Numbered from the stretch's first letter, positions 37,267-49,614 are shown. The stretch is 64,000 nt of DNA from Lolium rigidum (GCF_022539505.1 NC_061508.1:347027484-347091483); one strand, 5' to 3'. The notes: a model not told the origin generated them from the sequence alone. Numbers and translations: made by a program.

Positions 37267-39016
37267 TAGACGGAAGGCTCGAAATGAGCCCAGCTTTGAA
37301 TTAACAAAGCCATCAACTAGCTAGGACTTACACCAAGATATACAACACACACATACAACGCGTAAACCGAGAAACCAAAAACAAAAAGACAACACAAAGA
37401 ACGCCAACAAGCGCCAGGTTGAGGGAGCCTTGTCTTCTGTTGCACCGGAGAGAGCACGTCTCTTAGTCCACGCCAACAAACCTCCTACGCACCAGAGCAA
37501 CAGCCCAAGGGGGACTCAACGATGGGCCAGCAGCCTGGCAGAGCTTGAGGATCCAAAGGAGGGGGGTCTTGCAACCACGCTTCCAAGAAGGTGCATGGTG
37601 CGCGAATGCGTCATCATCGTCGGCAGAGACCAAAGTCCTGCAAAGCTTTCACCCAGACCCCGAACCACCACCCCCGAGCTCGGGCTAGGTCCAGACCCAG
37701 AAACACAACGTCTTCTACAGGCATTGGGATAGACACACCGGCGAAACTACGACCAGACGCCGACCTAGCAAAGCCCCCAAGGCACTAGGCGGGCCGTCAG
37801 CTACCAAAGCAAGCCGTGTAAAAGTAGCCCGATCGACGAGGTGAGAGGGTTGGGACATCAGCGAGAGATCAAAGGGTGATCCACAAGACACTACAAGAGA
37901 AGCCTGCCCGAAGTGGGGCCACCAAGGGGGCAGAATGAGGCGGAGGGACGGAATCCCTCAGTTCGATTCGGGGGATCATCTTCGGGACGCCTTCAACAAG
38001 GGAGCGACACCCGAAAGGTGACGCCGTCACCGATAATGGCAAAGCCATGCGCAGCTTTCGCTAAGATCCCATCGGGTCAAAAATCAGGTCGCCGTCGCGA
38101 GGACGTAGAGCGGACAAAGCAGAGCTCGCTACCGCACCTCCAACCCGAGTCACACTAAGACCTATCCCCAACTAGGTTTGAACACAACATGAACACAAAA
38201 GCAACAGCTGCACTAGCGCGACCCTGAAGGTTGGAGGGAAAAACCACAACCACGGCATCAGTTGTAGCCCGAGCCATGCTGCCCACCCCGGCAAACATGC
38301 ATTGACCAATAGACTCAAACCCTAACTGAGTCGGCCAGCATCGGAGACCTGCGATGCAGGAAGCCACCGATGTGAACGAGGGAAGCTACCGGATCAACAA
38401 AGGATCAAGCGCCGAACGTGGAAAGCCCCAACCAACGGCTACGCCACCGCCACGTTCAAGGCCCACTTCATCCGCCCAGGCAGAAGAGATCAACTAGCCA
38501 GGCCCTGCCAAGCCTAGATCTGGGCCCACAAGCCCAAATCCGGCCGGACCAACACAGCCAGCGGCGGCCACGACGCGCCAGACGGAGAAACTCCGCGCCG
38601 GCCAGGAACCACCGCGCCGCCGTGCAGTCACGGCCCGCCCCGACGGGCCCGCCGCGACGCGCGGGAAAGGGTGACCAGAGGCGCGCCCGAGGCGCCGCCT
38701 TCGCAACCACCGGGCTGGCCACCCTGCACGGCCGGAGGAGCTGCTGCCGAAGCCCAGCCCGCCGGACTTCGCCACCGCCAGATCGGGAGCCGCCCCGTCG
38801 GACCGTCTCGTGCGCGGGGAAGAGAGATTCCATCGCCGCCAGCACCGCGCGGGCTTTGCCCGGCGGCTCACACCGGCGACGGCAGCAGGGGAAAGTGGGG
38901 GGGAGGAGGGGGACGGCTGGAGGGGAGGGTTGGGGGCGCCCCGGCCGCCTCGGGGGGGCGGCGGGAACGGGGGAGCGGCTAGTCCCCCTGAAGTCGATCA
39001 GAATCATCGCTGATGG
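37267..39016 (-). mobile_element. GC-rich retroposon R2, no RT
   Basis: Flanked by AGAGAAAGTAT at 37253-37263 and 39017-39027 (11 bp duplication). The 3' end (GCCCAGCTTTGAATTAACAAAGCC at 37287) has a close relative at 42444-42465 inside R3, and the GC-rich 5' end (38400-38990) resembles R1. The ORFs here are GC shadows. Confidence 0.65.
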
Positions 39017-39175
39017 AGAGAAAGTATGTAGGTACCATCTTCCAAGGAGCAGCTTATTAAGAACTAAATTCAAATAGACAATCTTGAGGGCAGGTCCTTT
39101 TCAGGGAGAACGATAAGTCTTCAGAGCAGGGAGAAAGTATTTAGGTACCATCTTCCAAGGAGCAGCTTATTGACA
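39017..39175 (+). repeat. Local duplication (about 42 bp, two copies)
   Basis: AGAAAGTATGTAGGTACCATC...GAGCAGCTTATTA (39019-39060) recurs with one or two changes at 39131-39172. Confidence 0.8.
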
Positions 39176-39212
39176 AGTGTTTACATGATCGACCTACTAC
39201 GGGCTACTATGA

Positions 39213-39765
39213 GTAGGGCTGGACAAAAAGCTCGAAGCTCGGCGAGTTAAATGAGTGCTCGTTTCCTCGACTCGTTTGAGTTCGGTTCGTTTTGTTAACG
39301 AGCCAAGCTGAGCATCGGTTTTTGCTCATTAAGGTTAACGAGCTAAACAATCGAGCCGACTATGTTCGTGAGCTACTCGTTAAGATCGGTAACAAGATAG
39401 GTTTCACCAGTTTTGACTGCGAGTCACTTTAGTTATCTCAAATATTTGGCATGAAGGGGCCAAGCAAAATAGTGTTCTTTAACCATGCTTGAAACTCCTA
39501 CATTAGGATCTAAAAACTTAGGCTTCCTCGCTTCCTCACCATGCAATGCACACATGTTTGTTTTCCATTGCCTCCTTAACGAGCTGCTCGCGAGCGCTCG
39601 CAAGAACATAACGAGTCGAGCCGAACAATGATTTCAGCTCATTATTCTTAACGAGCTTAACGATTCGAGCTTTAATGATCACGAGCTTAACGAGCCGAGC
39701 CTTAACGATCCGAGCAGCTCGTTAACTATGAGCCAACTAAACTATGGCCGATCCAGCTGCTCAAC
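39213..39765. mobile_element. Non-autonomous hAT-like element rich in TTAACGAGC motifs
   Basis: Starts TAGGGCTGGACAAAAAGCTCG and ends near GATCCAGCTGCTC, an imperfect inverse. Many copies of TTAACGAGC and CGAGCCGA in both directions. This is the familiar cereal hAT family with TAGGGCTGGNC ends. The target duplication is not clear, so the right end is approximate. Confidence 0.55.
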
Positions 39766-41302
39766 AGAAACAAATATTTAGCGTTTTGAAAAGGGATACA
39801 AATGAGAAGATAAATTGACATGATCATTAAAACCAAAGTTATCTGTAGTAAAGTTTTGAAAGTAAACTGCAATTAATAGCATATGCAACAACCAGAGAAT
39901 CAACGAAAAGATCAAGGCATGAAGCCATCTGCCCAGCCTAACCAAGGAAACATCCATAAAATCAGACTTGTTGGAACTAAAATCAGGTCGACCACCACTA
40001 ACACTAGATATATTTTGGACCTTAAACGAGCAAGCGAGTTAAGCTAAATCTTAATGAAAGATTCTTCAGGAAGTTTAGATGCTCACTGCTCGCTTAGGTA
40101 CAAGAGGAATCCGTCGTCGCCGGCGTACTCGCCGCAGAACGCCTCGCACTGCCCCGCGCTACGGTCGGACTGCAGCGCAGGCCATCCCCTGGCGGTTGAG
40201 CCTAAAGGAGAGGTCGGCGTTGCCGCGCATCACGATGCGGCGCCATAGCTCGGGCTCGTCCCGCGCTGCGCGACGCCAGGAGCGACACACCTGGTCAGCG
40301 CCCATCAGGATGTCAATGTGATCAAGCTTGTCGAAGATGGCCAAGATCCAGTCCAGCGGCATGTCCGCCCACTTATTCGGACTCTCCTCCTCCGCTGGAA
40401 CCGTCGCCGTTGCCTTCTTGCGGCTGCGCCGATAGCGGGCGCCTCGGCGGCGAGAGGGGGAGGGCATGGCGTGGCGTAGCGTGTGCGTGCTGAGGGTTAG
40501 GGCTCCATATATGGATTTCCTTTCTGGGCTGCCGGTACGGTGGTGCCCCAGATTAGTTGAGATCGCTCAAGACTCTTCCTACGAGGGTGGTCTGCACGTC
40601 ATGCCCACCTGCAGAACTTTGGTCGAAAATCGAAGCAAAGAAAGCAGGGGACAATTTGAAGCAAAAGCTATACGTAACGCTGAACGGAAATTGCAGATAT
40701 GACCGATCTCACCAAGAGGACAAAAACATCCATGTCAGTGTCAGTTTTACATGGATATTTACAGGGTCAGTGATTGATGAAGCCGAAAGCATCACATAGG
40801 CTACTAATAAATTTTTTTCAACAAAACGCAGAGACATTGCGTTTCTTTTCGTTGCAAAGAAGGAGAGTTTGTTACAGGATCACGCCTCCAGGGAGGGTGG
40901 ATAACAGGTAGGCTACTGAAAATTTTCAGCCGAATCTAATAATAGTAGTGAGAAAATCAATCATTCTGGTGTAGAAAGCGCAAATGGTATTACAATGTGT
41001 TTCCTCAGCCTGCTCTACTTGTTTCAAGCGAACTGAAGTAAAACACCGCTGACCTCCTTATTGCGCTGACCTCTTTATGGCAATATAAACTGAGCTAGTA
41101 GTACGTATAATCTAGGAGTCCAGAAATCCTATTAATGGAGTATATTTAGTCTGATTTCGTAAATGAAACAACACTCGTACGAACCCCAATAAAAGAAACT
41201 GCCTGCGGACAAAAATCAAAGCAAGAAATTACCGGCCATGTAAGAGGGTCCAATCTGGCCAGGCACTTCTGTCGGCACATCTAGAAGTGTAGATCAATTC
41301 TT

Positions 41303-43837
41303 TTAGATTCTCATGCACCTACGCATGCCCTTGGAAAGTATCCTATCATGCTCTTCAAACTCGATCTTATCGGCGTCACTAAAGTAGCGAGAATGATCGG
41401 AATCATCAGAGTCACATGGCGCGATGAAAAAAACCTGACAATCACGCTCATCATTATCATCTTCATGGTGGGAAAAATCCATAGACCATGAAGAACAATA
41501 ACTAATAGGGCTGCCGGGCTCGAAATACTCTGAGTCATTGGTGAAGTCATCGTGGCTACCGGACTGAAAATGCTCCCAATCATCAGTGAATGCATATGGA
41601 TACAGCTTCTTCGTCTTGACACGGGCACACTTGGATCGAAGGCTGCTATCCAGGACAGTGATATTCCAACACCTGCGTATGTCAAGGGACTCTAGGTGAA
41701 GGCAGTTGTCAAGGATGGTTGTCAGCCCTTGGCCATCCAGGCTACATCGGAAAAGCTGCAAGGACCTTAGCTCATGCATCCTTGCAATTGCCATAGCTCC
41801 ACTGTTGGGTTCAGCACGGTATACAATTTCATGAAATTGTGCATATCCTTCGTCTTTCACATGCTTGAAGTGCTTCACCCGTGGACAAGCTGTGGCAACA
41901 ACCTCAAACACCCGTGCGTCATATATACTGTAACATTTGCAAAGCTCGAGCTCCTCCAGCAGAGGAAACTTAGTTATTGCCTCTGCGAAGGCTTCATTGG
42001 TTACATCATGGCAATCGATAAGATGAAGGCATTTCAGTAAGGGTGCCCTGCAAGATAGCCCACGATCTTAATTAGCAACGTGCATAACATCGAAATATGC
42101 ACAAACATTTCCGTTATTCACATAAAAGAGAATAGAAAATTTCAGATGATTTTAAGTCATATAAAAGCTTTTTTTTTTTTTTGCGAACAAGCACTGATTA
42201 TATTAAAGCCCAAACGTTACAAGAAGACACCCCAGAAGGATAGAAATTACAAATAGGTCCTCCAGCAACACAGTGACGCCGGCGAGGAGCAAGACGCATC
42301 GATGGAGGCGCCCACTGCATCTTCCAAGCCTTGGAACGAAGATGATCCCCTGCGGACGGGAAGTCGTCGAAACTCGAACTCCGGGGAGCCTCCATCCAGC
42401 GCCAAGACAGCAGCACCGCCGGGCTTTTTTTAAACATAAGGCCTAAGCCCAGCTTTAAATTAATAAAGCCACAACGGCAGATAACCATACATCCGAGTCT
42501 GAGACCTAACACACATAAGCGGCGCCACCCACCGCTCGCTACAAGACTGAGACCTACTACACCATTACCCAGATCACACCACAACAGATCACACCACAAC
42601 GGGGCAACCCACCCCCAAACATACACCGATACAAGCTAGAAGACTAGAATGGATGGATGTGCCCTCCATGTCCTCTTCCTCGCGTGTAGCCTTCTAGGCT
42701 CGTCCAGAGCCGCGTCCAGCAAGTCCCTCTCCACCTGTCTGGCCATGGCTCTCCAACGCCTACGGTTTGTCGTTGATGATGACGACCGCCGGGCTTCAAC
42801 ATCAGCAACTTGAAGATCTTGATCTGGATTCACCGCTCCGAAATCCAGTTGGGGAAGGAACGTGCACGGCGGTCACCTAGGACCGCGAGCACGGGAGGAA
42901 GACGCCTGCTTGATGTCGTGGCTCCAGAGAGCGCCAACACCGGAGAGGAAGAAGACGACCCCAAAACACCCACCGCCGCCGCCTCCGCCTCCAGGACGCC
43001 GTCGGTGAGGAACCTACTCAAGCCTACACTATTTACACGACGAGATCTGGGGTTTCCCCACCCTCCCGGCGCCGGAGCGGCCAGCGGAGGGAAGGGGAAC
43101 CAGCGAATCGCCGCCGGCGAGGTGGATTGACTAGGAGGTTTCAAGAAATCGCCCTCCGGTACTGTAGCGGGGGAGGGGACGAGTCCAAGTTCGCGTCGTA
43201 AGTCATATAAAAGCTGAATAAACGTTTGCAAAAACAGTGATGTTCCCCTACTACAAAATTTTTTTGCCTTCTCTTATTTCACAGTGAGAAAACATAAACT
43301 AAAATTTTTCAGGAAAACATATACTTCTACTGTAATTTCAGAATGCATTTTGTACCAAAGCAAGAACGAACAACAGATAAACTCCAGATCAGATTACCTA
43401 GAAACGAATGGATATCTAGGTTGGGGGACCGAATCTTACTGGTCGGCGAGGAAGAGGAAGAGGTCATCGTCGACGTCGCCCTTGCCGAAGAATGACTGAC
43501 ACTGCCCGTGGCTGAACCAAATGGATAGCCGCGCCATCCTGTCAAGGCTGATAATCTCCCGGAAGAGTCTGGAGTGGCCGCGCATGTCGACGCGGCGCCA
43601 CAGCTCGGGCTCGCGCGCCGCGGCGTGCCAGGAGCGGCAGACCTTCGCCGCGCCGCCGAACATGAGCTCGACGTGGTCCAGCCTGTGGAGGACCTGGAGC
43701 AACGCGTCCAGGGGCAGCTCCGCCCAGTTACTCCTCTCCGCCCTCTTTGATCGTCGCCTTCGGATACGGCTCAGTCGTCGCCTCCCGCACCCGGGAGCCC
43801 GGGCCGGCGGCGGCGGGGGAGGCGATAGCAACGGCAT
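41303..43837 (-). CDS. F-box/LRR protein (SKIP19/FBL23-like), intact two-exon gene
   Basis: Join 43837-43440 and 42047-41303: 1143 bases, 380 residues, frame continuous across the junction (GACCA|GTAAGA donor, CTTGCAG|GGCACC acceptor, phase 2). A Pro/Arg-rich N-terminus is followed by the F-box (about residues 35-75: SNWAELPLDALLQVLHRLDH, KVCRSWHAAAREPELWRRVD). LRR-like strands come next (APLLKCLHLIDC, FPLLEELELCKC, CPRVKHFKHV, MHELRSLQLFRCSLDGQGL, CLHLESLDIRRC), then an acidic tail. F-box proteins of this type bind SKP1 and recruit substrates to an SCF ubiquitin ligase. The intron holds retroposon R3, and a SINE sits about 110 bp upstream of the ATG. It is the only member of the cluster without a lesion. 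Confidence 0.85.
42170..43198 (-). mobile_element. GC-rich poly(A) retroposon R3 in the intron of the intact F-box gene
   Basis: Perfect 17 bp target duplication TAAGTCATATAAAAGCT at 42153-42169 and 43199-43215. Minus-strand poly(A) shows as T13 at 42169-42181. The interior includes a second 3'-end-like segment (42424-42470, AAACATAAGGCCTAAGCCCAGC) related to R2. The minus-strand ORFs (43231-42830 and others) look like an uncharacterised GC-rich leader. No RT. Confidence 0.88.
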
Positions 43838-43947
43838 CGATCGCGATGTGGAGCTGTGGCTTTAACCTCGCAAGACTTGGTTTTATGGACTGCAACGGTG
43901 GTAGCTGGCTAGGTCGGTGTGCTTTTGACATGATATATATCAGTTTT

Positions 43948-44254
43948 TTTTTTTTTTTTTTTGAGAAACACAGTACAAACGTAGGCGCTCACATACACGC
44001 GCATACACTCACCCCTATGAACGCACACACGCACACCCTACCCCTATGAGCACCTCCGGAAGACTGAGCCGGCGGATTAGATCTTGAAATTGACGAAGTC
44101 ACCACAGGCGCCTCGTCGTCGGCCTGGAACGTCGCCTCCCACTGAATGAATATTCCGCCTTTACGAGACACGCAGATGTCAAACCTGGGGTTTGAACTCT
44201 AGTGGGCTGGGGGTACAACCACCCTCCTAACCACCCAACCTCAGGTTGGTTCTC
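43948..44254 (-). mobile_element. tRNA-derived SINE
   Basis: Flanked by ATATATCAGTTTT at 43935-43947 and 44255-44267. The minus-strand head (from 44254) reads GGTTGGGTGGTTAGGAGGG with a B-box-like AGTTCAAACCCC (44204-44193 region), a body of about 250 bp, a GT-rich repeat and a poly(A) (T15 at 43948-43962). This matches the layout of cereal tRNA-derived SINEs. It lies just upstream of the intact F-box gene. Confidence 0.8.
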
Positions 44255-44583
44255 ATATATCAGTTTTCTTTTTCTTTTATTTCACACAAGAAGCGATTTT
44301 GTTTTGTTTTGTGAAGAAAATTTATGTGAAAAACTAAAATCTAAGTTGGTGTTATGATTTAGTTGTACTCATTCTTCGGAGTAGAATATACTAGAGTCAT
44401 AATCTCGACATTTTTATTGTGCTAATATATTTATAAATATTTGGAGGAAATGTATATAGATGGACACTTAATGCATGATTGCGTGTGTGAAATTTCTACG
44501 AAGTATTTTTAGAACAATTTTTTATTTCAGAATTTATTATAAAGTTGTATTTTAAGGGGCATGTTGAGGACCAAGGGAAGTTT

Positions 44584-44596
44584 TTTTTTTTTGAAC
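44584..44596 (-). mobile_element. 13 bp micro-insertion with 20 bp target duplication
   Basis: TTGAGGACCAAGGGAAGTTT occurs at 44564-44583 and again at 44597-44616, separated only by T9 and GAAC. This is what an almost completely 5'-truncated retroposon, poly(A) only, would leave. Confidence 0.7.
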
Positions 44597-44616
44597 TTGA
44601 GGACCAAGGGAAGTTT

Positions 44617-45168
44617 ATCTCCCTGCCCTTTGGAAGAATAGCATTCAAACATTGCAATACTCAGCCGGAAGCGATCATGCAAATCTTGGACCAAAGTATT
44701 CATCTATCTTTTTTTTTTCTCAACCATGTACAGTCTGACACTTCAAACTGAGACTCACTTGTAACCTTCTTCACATGCAGACATGCAGTCCTCCACGGTT
44801 TGGACTAAAATTAACGGACACGCATATTAATTTGGAGCACTTTGATTATTTGCATGAAGTCCTCATCCACGGGATGGAAAATTTGATTCTCAGTTTCGCA
44901 CAAAGAGATGCGAGAATCGGATACACGCTTCTGGTTGAGAAAGTGTAATTAAGCTGCTGGCATTCTAGCGAACTGAACAAAGCATCTTCGGCCTGTTTTT
45001 TTTTTATGTTCTGGTTGAGAATGTACTGATGGTTTTTTTTTTTTTGGAGATCAGTTGTTGTCTTGTTTAGGACAATTTAATAACTTTAAACAGACTTGGC
45101 TCACCGGAGATCAAGGAAGACAGCAACATCCAGGCCCAGCAGAACACATCAAGATCAGCAATTCATTA
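44617..45168. other. Intergenic stretch between F-box genes 2 and 3
   Basis: AT-rich with several T runs (44709-44718, 45036-45046). No coding or named repeat seen. Confidence 0.4.
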
Positions 45169-47238
45169 TTAGATTCTAAGGTACCTATGTCGACGTCGAC
45201 GTGTGCCATTGATGAAACTCCTTTCATGCTCCTCAAAATCAGTCTCCTCGGCGCGACTAAAGTAGCAAGAATGATCGTAGTCAGCAGAATCATGGTCCTC
45301 GGCATACAAATACTGAAAGTCAACCTCGTCACCGTAATTGCGGGATAAACGAAAATTGGAGCAGTGACTAATATGGTCGCCAGGCTCGAAATACTTGGTG
45401 AAGTCATTATATGCATAGGGATATAGCTTCTTCGTCTTGATCCTGGCACACTTGGCTTGCATGCTGCTATCTATAACAACATTTGCGCAGTAGTGAAGGT
45501 GAAGGGACTCTAGTTGAGGGCAGTTGTCAATGATGGTTGTTAGCCCCTTGTTATCAAGGTTGCAGTAGAAAAGCTGCAGGGAGCTTAACCCGTGCATCCT
45601 TGCGATTTCTAAGGCCTCTCTATTGTCGGCAAGAAGATAACCTCCTGTGTTGACATATTTTAAGTGCCTCAGTTGCAGAGAACATGTGGCAAAAGTCTTA
45701 ATAATCCATGTGACATCCTGTGGTTACATTGGCAAAACTCCAACTCCTCCAGCATAGGAAACTTCTTTATTGCTTCTACAAATGTTTGATTGTGATGACA
45801 GACCACGGGAAGTCGGAGGCTCTTAAGTAAGGGTGCCCTGCAAGAATAACACATGATCAAGAATCCCGACATTATTTGCCAATACTTCAAAGGGTGCAAG
45901 TAATTGAAGGGTAAAAAAAGAGGGACATTGCATAAATTCAATTCGGTCCCGGATACGTATGCTCCTTCTATAAAAAAATATTTTTTTGAAATGTTGGAAT
46001 ATTTTGAATAAAGTTCAACATGTACATCTTCATAATATATGTGTTTTTTCAAGTTTCGCGAGAAACCAATATTTTTTTGTAGTCTATGTAAAAAAGAGAA
46101 AATTTATCTTCTAAAAAGTATTATTTTAGGCATTGAATTTTGTCTTTTTTACACATGCCACATGACAAATCAATTTTTCATGAAACGACTTTGTGAGCGC
46201 ATAGCACGTGAAGATGTACGTCCGAATTTTTCGTTTCAATTTTCTGAAATTTCAAAATATCTGTAACATGCACTTCAAAATAAAGGGAGCATATGCTCCC
46301 ATGTGCCAAAACACCACTCCTGAAATATTGAGGTTTCCTTACTGCTTTAATAGAAAACCGCTTTATCACCCTCAACCATTTCATTTGAATAGAGTATGTT
46401 CATAAGGAGTACAAATATCGGCATTATGCTTTTTGTGGATGGAATCCCCACAAAATAAAATTGCATACGAGTATGTGTTGCCTACCGGTGTTTGTCAAAA
46501 CAAAGACGTATATTTTTAGTCAAAATCAACATAGTTTAAGTTCGAGATAAAAATGTAAACTTCTACATGATTTAATAAATAATAAGTATGCTATGAAAAT
46601 ATATAAGCTGATTTGGTATTTACTTGATTGGTCGAACTTATAATTCGTCGACTTTTTTGACTGAAAATACACATTTTAAGAAGAAAAAAATAAAAGTTGG
46701 CTTCTTCTTGTGGTGACAAAAGTACTTTATAGGCATCGCCACACTTTATCGATGGAATTAGTACCAAATCAAGGAGAAAGAATCAAGAAATCAATGATAA
46801 TGGCTAGTAGTAATGGTGAGCGGGAGGTTCGTGGGAGCATAAATCTTACCGCTCGGCGAGGAAGAGGAGGAGGTCGCCATCCACGCAGCCGTGCTCCGCC
46901 ATGAATGCCACGCACTGCCCGGCGCTGAACCAGATGGCGAGCCGCGCCATCCTGTCGAGACTGATGGTCTCGCGGAAGGGACGGGAGTAGCCGCGCAAGT
47001 CGATGCGGCGCCACAGCTCGGGCTCGCGTGCCGCGCTGCGCCAGGAGCGGCACGTCCTCGACGCGGCTCCAAGCATGAGGTCGACGTGGTCCAGCTTGTG
47101 GAAGATGTACAGCAACGCGTCCAGTGGCAGGGCCGCCCAGTTCCTCCTTGATCGCCTCCTTCGGATCCGGCTCCCGAGCCTTCGCGAGCTCCCGCCGCTG
47201 GGAGCCGCCGGCGGCGGCGGTGGCGATAGCAACGGCAT
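45169..47238 (-). pseudogene. F-box/LRR gene 3 (paralog of 41303-43837), one frameshift
   Basis: Exon 1 is 47238-46850 (MPLLSPPPPPAAPSG, F-box RNWAALPLDALLYIFHKLDH, TCRSWRSAAREPELWRRIDL) with donor GAGCG|GTAAGA. Exon 2 is 45837-45169 (APLLKSLRLPVVC, FPMLEELEFCQC, then ARMHGLSSLQLFYCNLDNKG and CPQLESLHLHYC). The total of 1058 bases is not a multiple of three: the frame shifts by one near 45720, just after FCQCN, where the other frame resumes as QDVTWIIKTFATC. Either a recent pseudogene or a sequence error; everything else is intact. A MULE ends 226 bp upstream of the ATG. Confidence 0.8.
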
Positions 47239-47463
47239 CGCGACGTGGAGCTGTGGCGTTAAACACGGAAGACTTAGTTTTATTATGGACTGTGACCTTG
47301 GGTCGGTGCGCCTCTCACGGGATGTACGTTTTCATTTCTTTTCCCGAAACCAATTTTTCTTTTACATTCAGGAAATTGGTTTTCATCCCGGAACTTTGAA
47401 TTACCCAGAATTTCCAGTTATACAAGATATGAAAATCCAGCCTATTACATCCTATTAGAGCAA

Positions 47464-47965
47464 GGCGATTTACACAAAAATAACCCTGCAACTATAGCAC
47501 TAGGCCGATCACTCCAGTGAACTATTTCACCTATCTAACTCTTTTGTGTGGCGCCCTCCCATGGGCGCCACATATGGCAGTGTGGCGCCCGTGCCTCTGG
47601 CGCCACTCTCCCAGCCGACGTGGCGCCCTCGACGCTGAGCTGGTGCGCCGATCCGACGTGGCAGGATGTGTGGCGCCCATGGGAGGGGCGCCACACTACT
47701 CTTTATATATAATGTCTATCTAAAGATAAGAGAAGACTGTAATAGCTCAATCGGATGAATCCTTTGCTTCCAAATCCCAGGTCATTAGTTCCAATCTCCG
47801 CACCACCCTAATTTATTTTTATTTTTAAAAATTATGCTAGATATTGTAGTATGTTTAAAACATGAAATCTAGCCTCGTACTGTTTTGTAGAGGTTTTTTT
47901 ATCTTCTCTTGATTGCAAACTGTTTGTTCACAGGAGGGCCAGATTCGTCATACTCGTCAAGTTGT
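47464..47965 (+). repeat. Left terminal inverted repeat of the MULE
   Basis: Pairs with 49606-50052. It has small indels relative to the right copy, including an extra GTGTGGCGCCCTCCCATGGG block. Its inner border contains the inverse of GACGAGTATGACGAATCTGG, an actin C-terminal motif. Confidence 0.88.
47735..47807 (+). other. tRNA-like sequence in left MULE repeat
   Basis: Contains an A-box (TAGCTCAATCGG) and a B-box-like AGTTCCAATCTCC about 35 bases later, ending GCACCA. The acceptor and T stems do not pair well, so it is not a working tRNA. It may be a pol III promoter relic. Confidence 0.4.
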
Positions 47966-48425
47966 TTCCACAGTCTCTTGTTTATTCCCTGTGAGAAATT
48001 TACACAAGATCAGGGGCCTTCCCTGATTGCGTGTCAAAAAGATTCAACTCTACTTTTACACATTAAGTTGTTTTTCACAAACTCTTTGTGATTCTGTGTC
48101 AAAATTTTACTTTTAACATCCTACTCTACTGTGTAAAAGCATTACTTTTGGCCAACTTTCTATTTAGCAAGATGGAACTACAACACATTAAGTTGCTTTC
48201 CTCCTGTGAGAAATTTACAGAAAATCAGGGGCTTTCCCTGATTCTGTTTCAGTGTTTTCTTTGTGAACGTGTGAGCGGTGTCTTTTGACTTTCTAGGCAA
48301 CACATTGCACACATCCATGGCTGTTTTGTCAAAAATCGCAAGCCATGGATTTCTCTATAGAGCGACAGTATTGCTTGCTGTTAGTTGATATCATTCTTAT
48401 GCTACTTGCAGATATTCTGTAGACA

Positions 48426-49614
48426 ATGGCTGATGGTGAGGACATCCAGCCTCTTGTTTGTGACAATGGAACCGGAATGGTCAAGGTCAGAATTATTTTC
48501 TCTCATCTGTTACACTGCCATTTCCTGCATTTATTAATATGACATTTTCTCATGGTTTATTATTATCTAGGCTGGTTTCGCCGGAGATGATGCACCAAGG
48601 GCTGTTTTCCCTAGCATAGTTGGCCGCCCTCGGCACACTGGTGTTATGGTAGGAATGGGACAGAAGGATGCCTATGTTGGTGATGAGGCACAGTCCAAGA
48701 GAGGTATCCTCACGCTGAAATACCCAATCGAGCATGGTATTGTGAGCAACTGGGATGACATGGAGAAGATCTGGCATCACACTTTCTACAATGAGCTCCG
48801 TGTGGCGCCAGAGGAGCACCCTGTGTTGCTTACTGAGGCTCCTCTGAACCCAAAGGCCAACAGAGAGAAGATGACCCAGATTATGTTTGAGACATTCAAT
48901 GTTCCTGCCATGTATGTTGCAATTCAGGCGGTGCTCTCCCTCTATGCAAGTGGTCGTACTCCTGGTATGAACTGTTTCCACTTTTTAGTTCAATTTGATG
49001 CTTTGCTTATGCTGCCATCCACTGGTAGAACTGTTGTCAAGTTCCTATAATTAAGTCATGATATATGTTAAACTGTTTTCGTAATGCTTATCATATGCCA
49101 TCCACTAATTTGCGTAAATTGGATATGCCAATTTTGATTACTGCCCAGTGCTTGCTATACCATATGCATTCAGAGAGTAATTGTAATTATCATGCTGTGA
49201 AGCTATATTTAGTTTAGTGCAGTAATTTGTGGCTGAATGTTTTTTCAATCTACAGGTATTGTTCTCGACTCTGGTGACGGTGTCAGCCACATAGTGCCCA
49301 TTTACGAAGGATACGCGCTTCCTCGCGCCATTCTTCGTTTGGATCTTGCTGGCCGGGATCTCACGGATTCTCTTATGAAGATTCTCACCGAGAGAGGCTA
49401 CTCCTTGACAACCTCAGCCGAGCGGGAAATTGTAAGGGAGAAGCTTGCATACGTTGCCCTTGATTATGAACAGGAGCTGGAAACTGCCAAGAACAGCTCC
49501 TCAGTTGAGAAAAGCTACGAGCTGCCTGACGGTCAAGTTATCACGATTGGCGCAGAGAGGTTCAGGTGTCCTGAGGTCCTCTTCCAGCCATCCATGATCG
49601 AAGGACGAGTATGA
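48426..49614 (+). pseudogene. Actin, C-terminally truncated, captured by the MULE
   Basis: Exons 48426-48485, 48571-48964 and 49256-49614 join to 813 bases, 270 residues plus stop. Introns sit after codon 20 (MVK|AG) and within the Gly of SGRTPG|IVLDSG, the two conserved plant actin positions. Residues 1-266 follow actin closely ([88 protein letters not shown]). Odd residues: I for the invariant second T region (GRTPG for GRTTG). After PSMI the gene jumps by deletion to the extreme C-terminus (GAGTATGACGAATCTGGCCC, EYDESGP) but out of frame, giving EGRV-stop. About 100 residues (subdomains 1 and 3) are lost, so it cannot polymerise. Normal length is 377. Confidence 0.9.

Larger units (their letters stand above)
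33690..40467 (-). pseudogene. F-box/LRR gene 1 (SKIP19/FBL23-like), disrupted
   Basis: Exon 1 is 40467-40087 (MPSPSRRRGARYRRSRKKAT, then the F-box NKWADMPLDWILAIFDKLDH and VCRSWRRAARDEPELWRRI), with donor CA|GTGAGC. A frameshift between GMACAAVRP and AGQCEAFCGEY (about 40158) breaks it. Exon 2 starts at 34650 (SPCLKSLRLISC, FPLLEELELSHC) and continues after a retroposon tail at 34070-33690 (GIATMHELRSLQIIDNNLTSEGL, then HLESLDTCHCF in another frame). The roughly 5.4 kb intron holds two GC-rich retroposons, a MITE and a hAT-like element. Functional relatives are substrate receptors of SCF ubiquitin ligases. Joining these two parts into one locus is inference from the two-exon plan of the other paralogs. 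Confidence 0.65.

Noticed and set aside
48426..49614. Functional actin gene
   Set aside because: About 100 C-terminal codons are deleted and the stop is at codon 271, so it cannot fold as actin.
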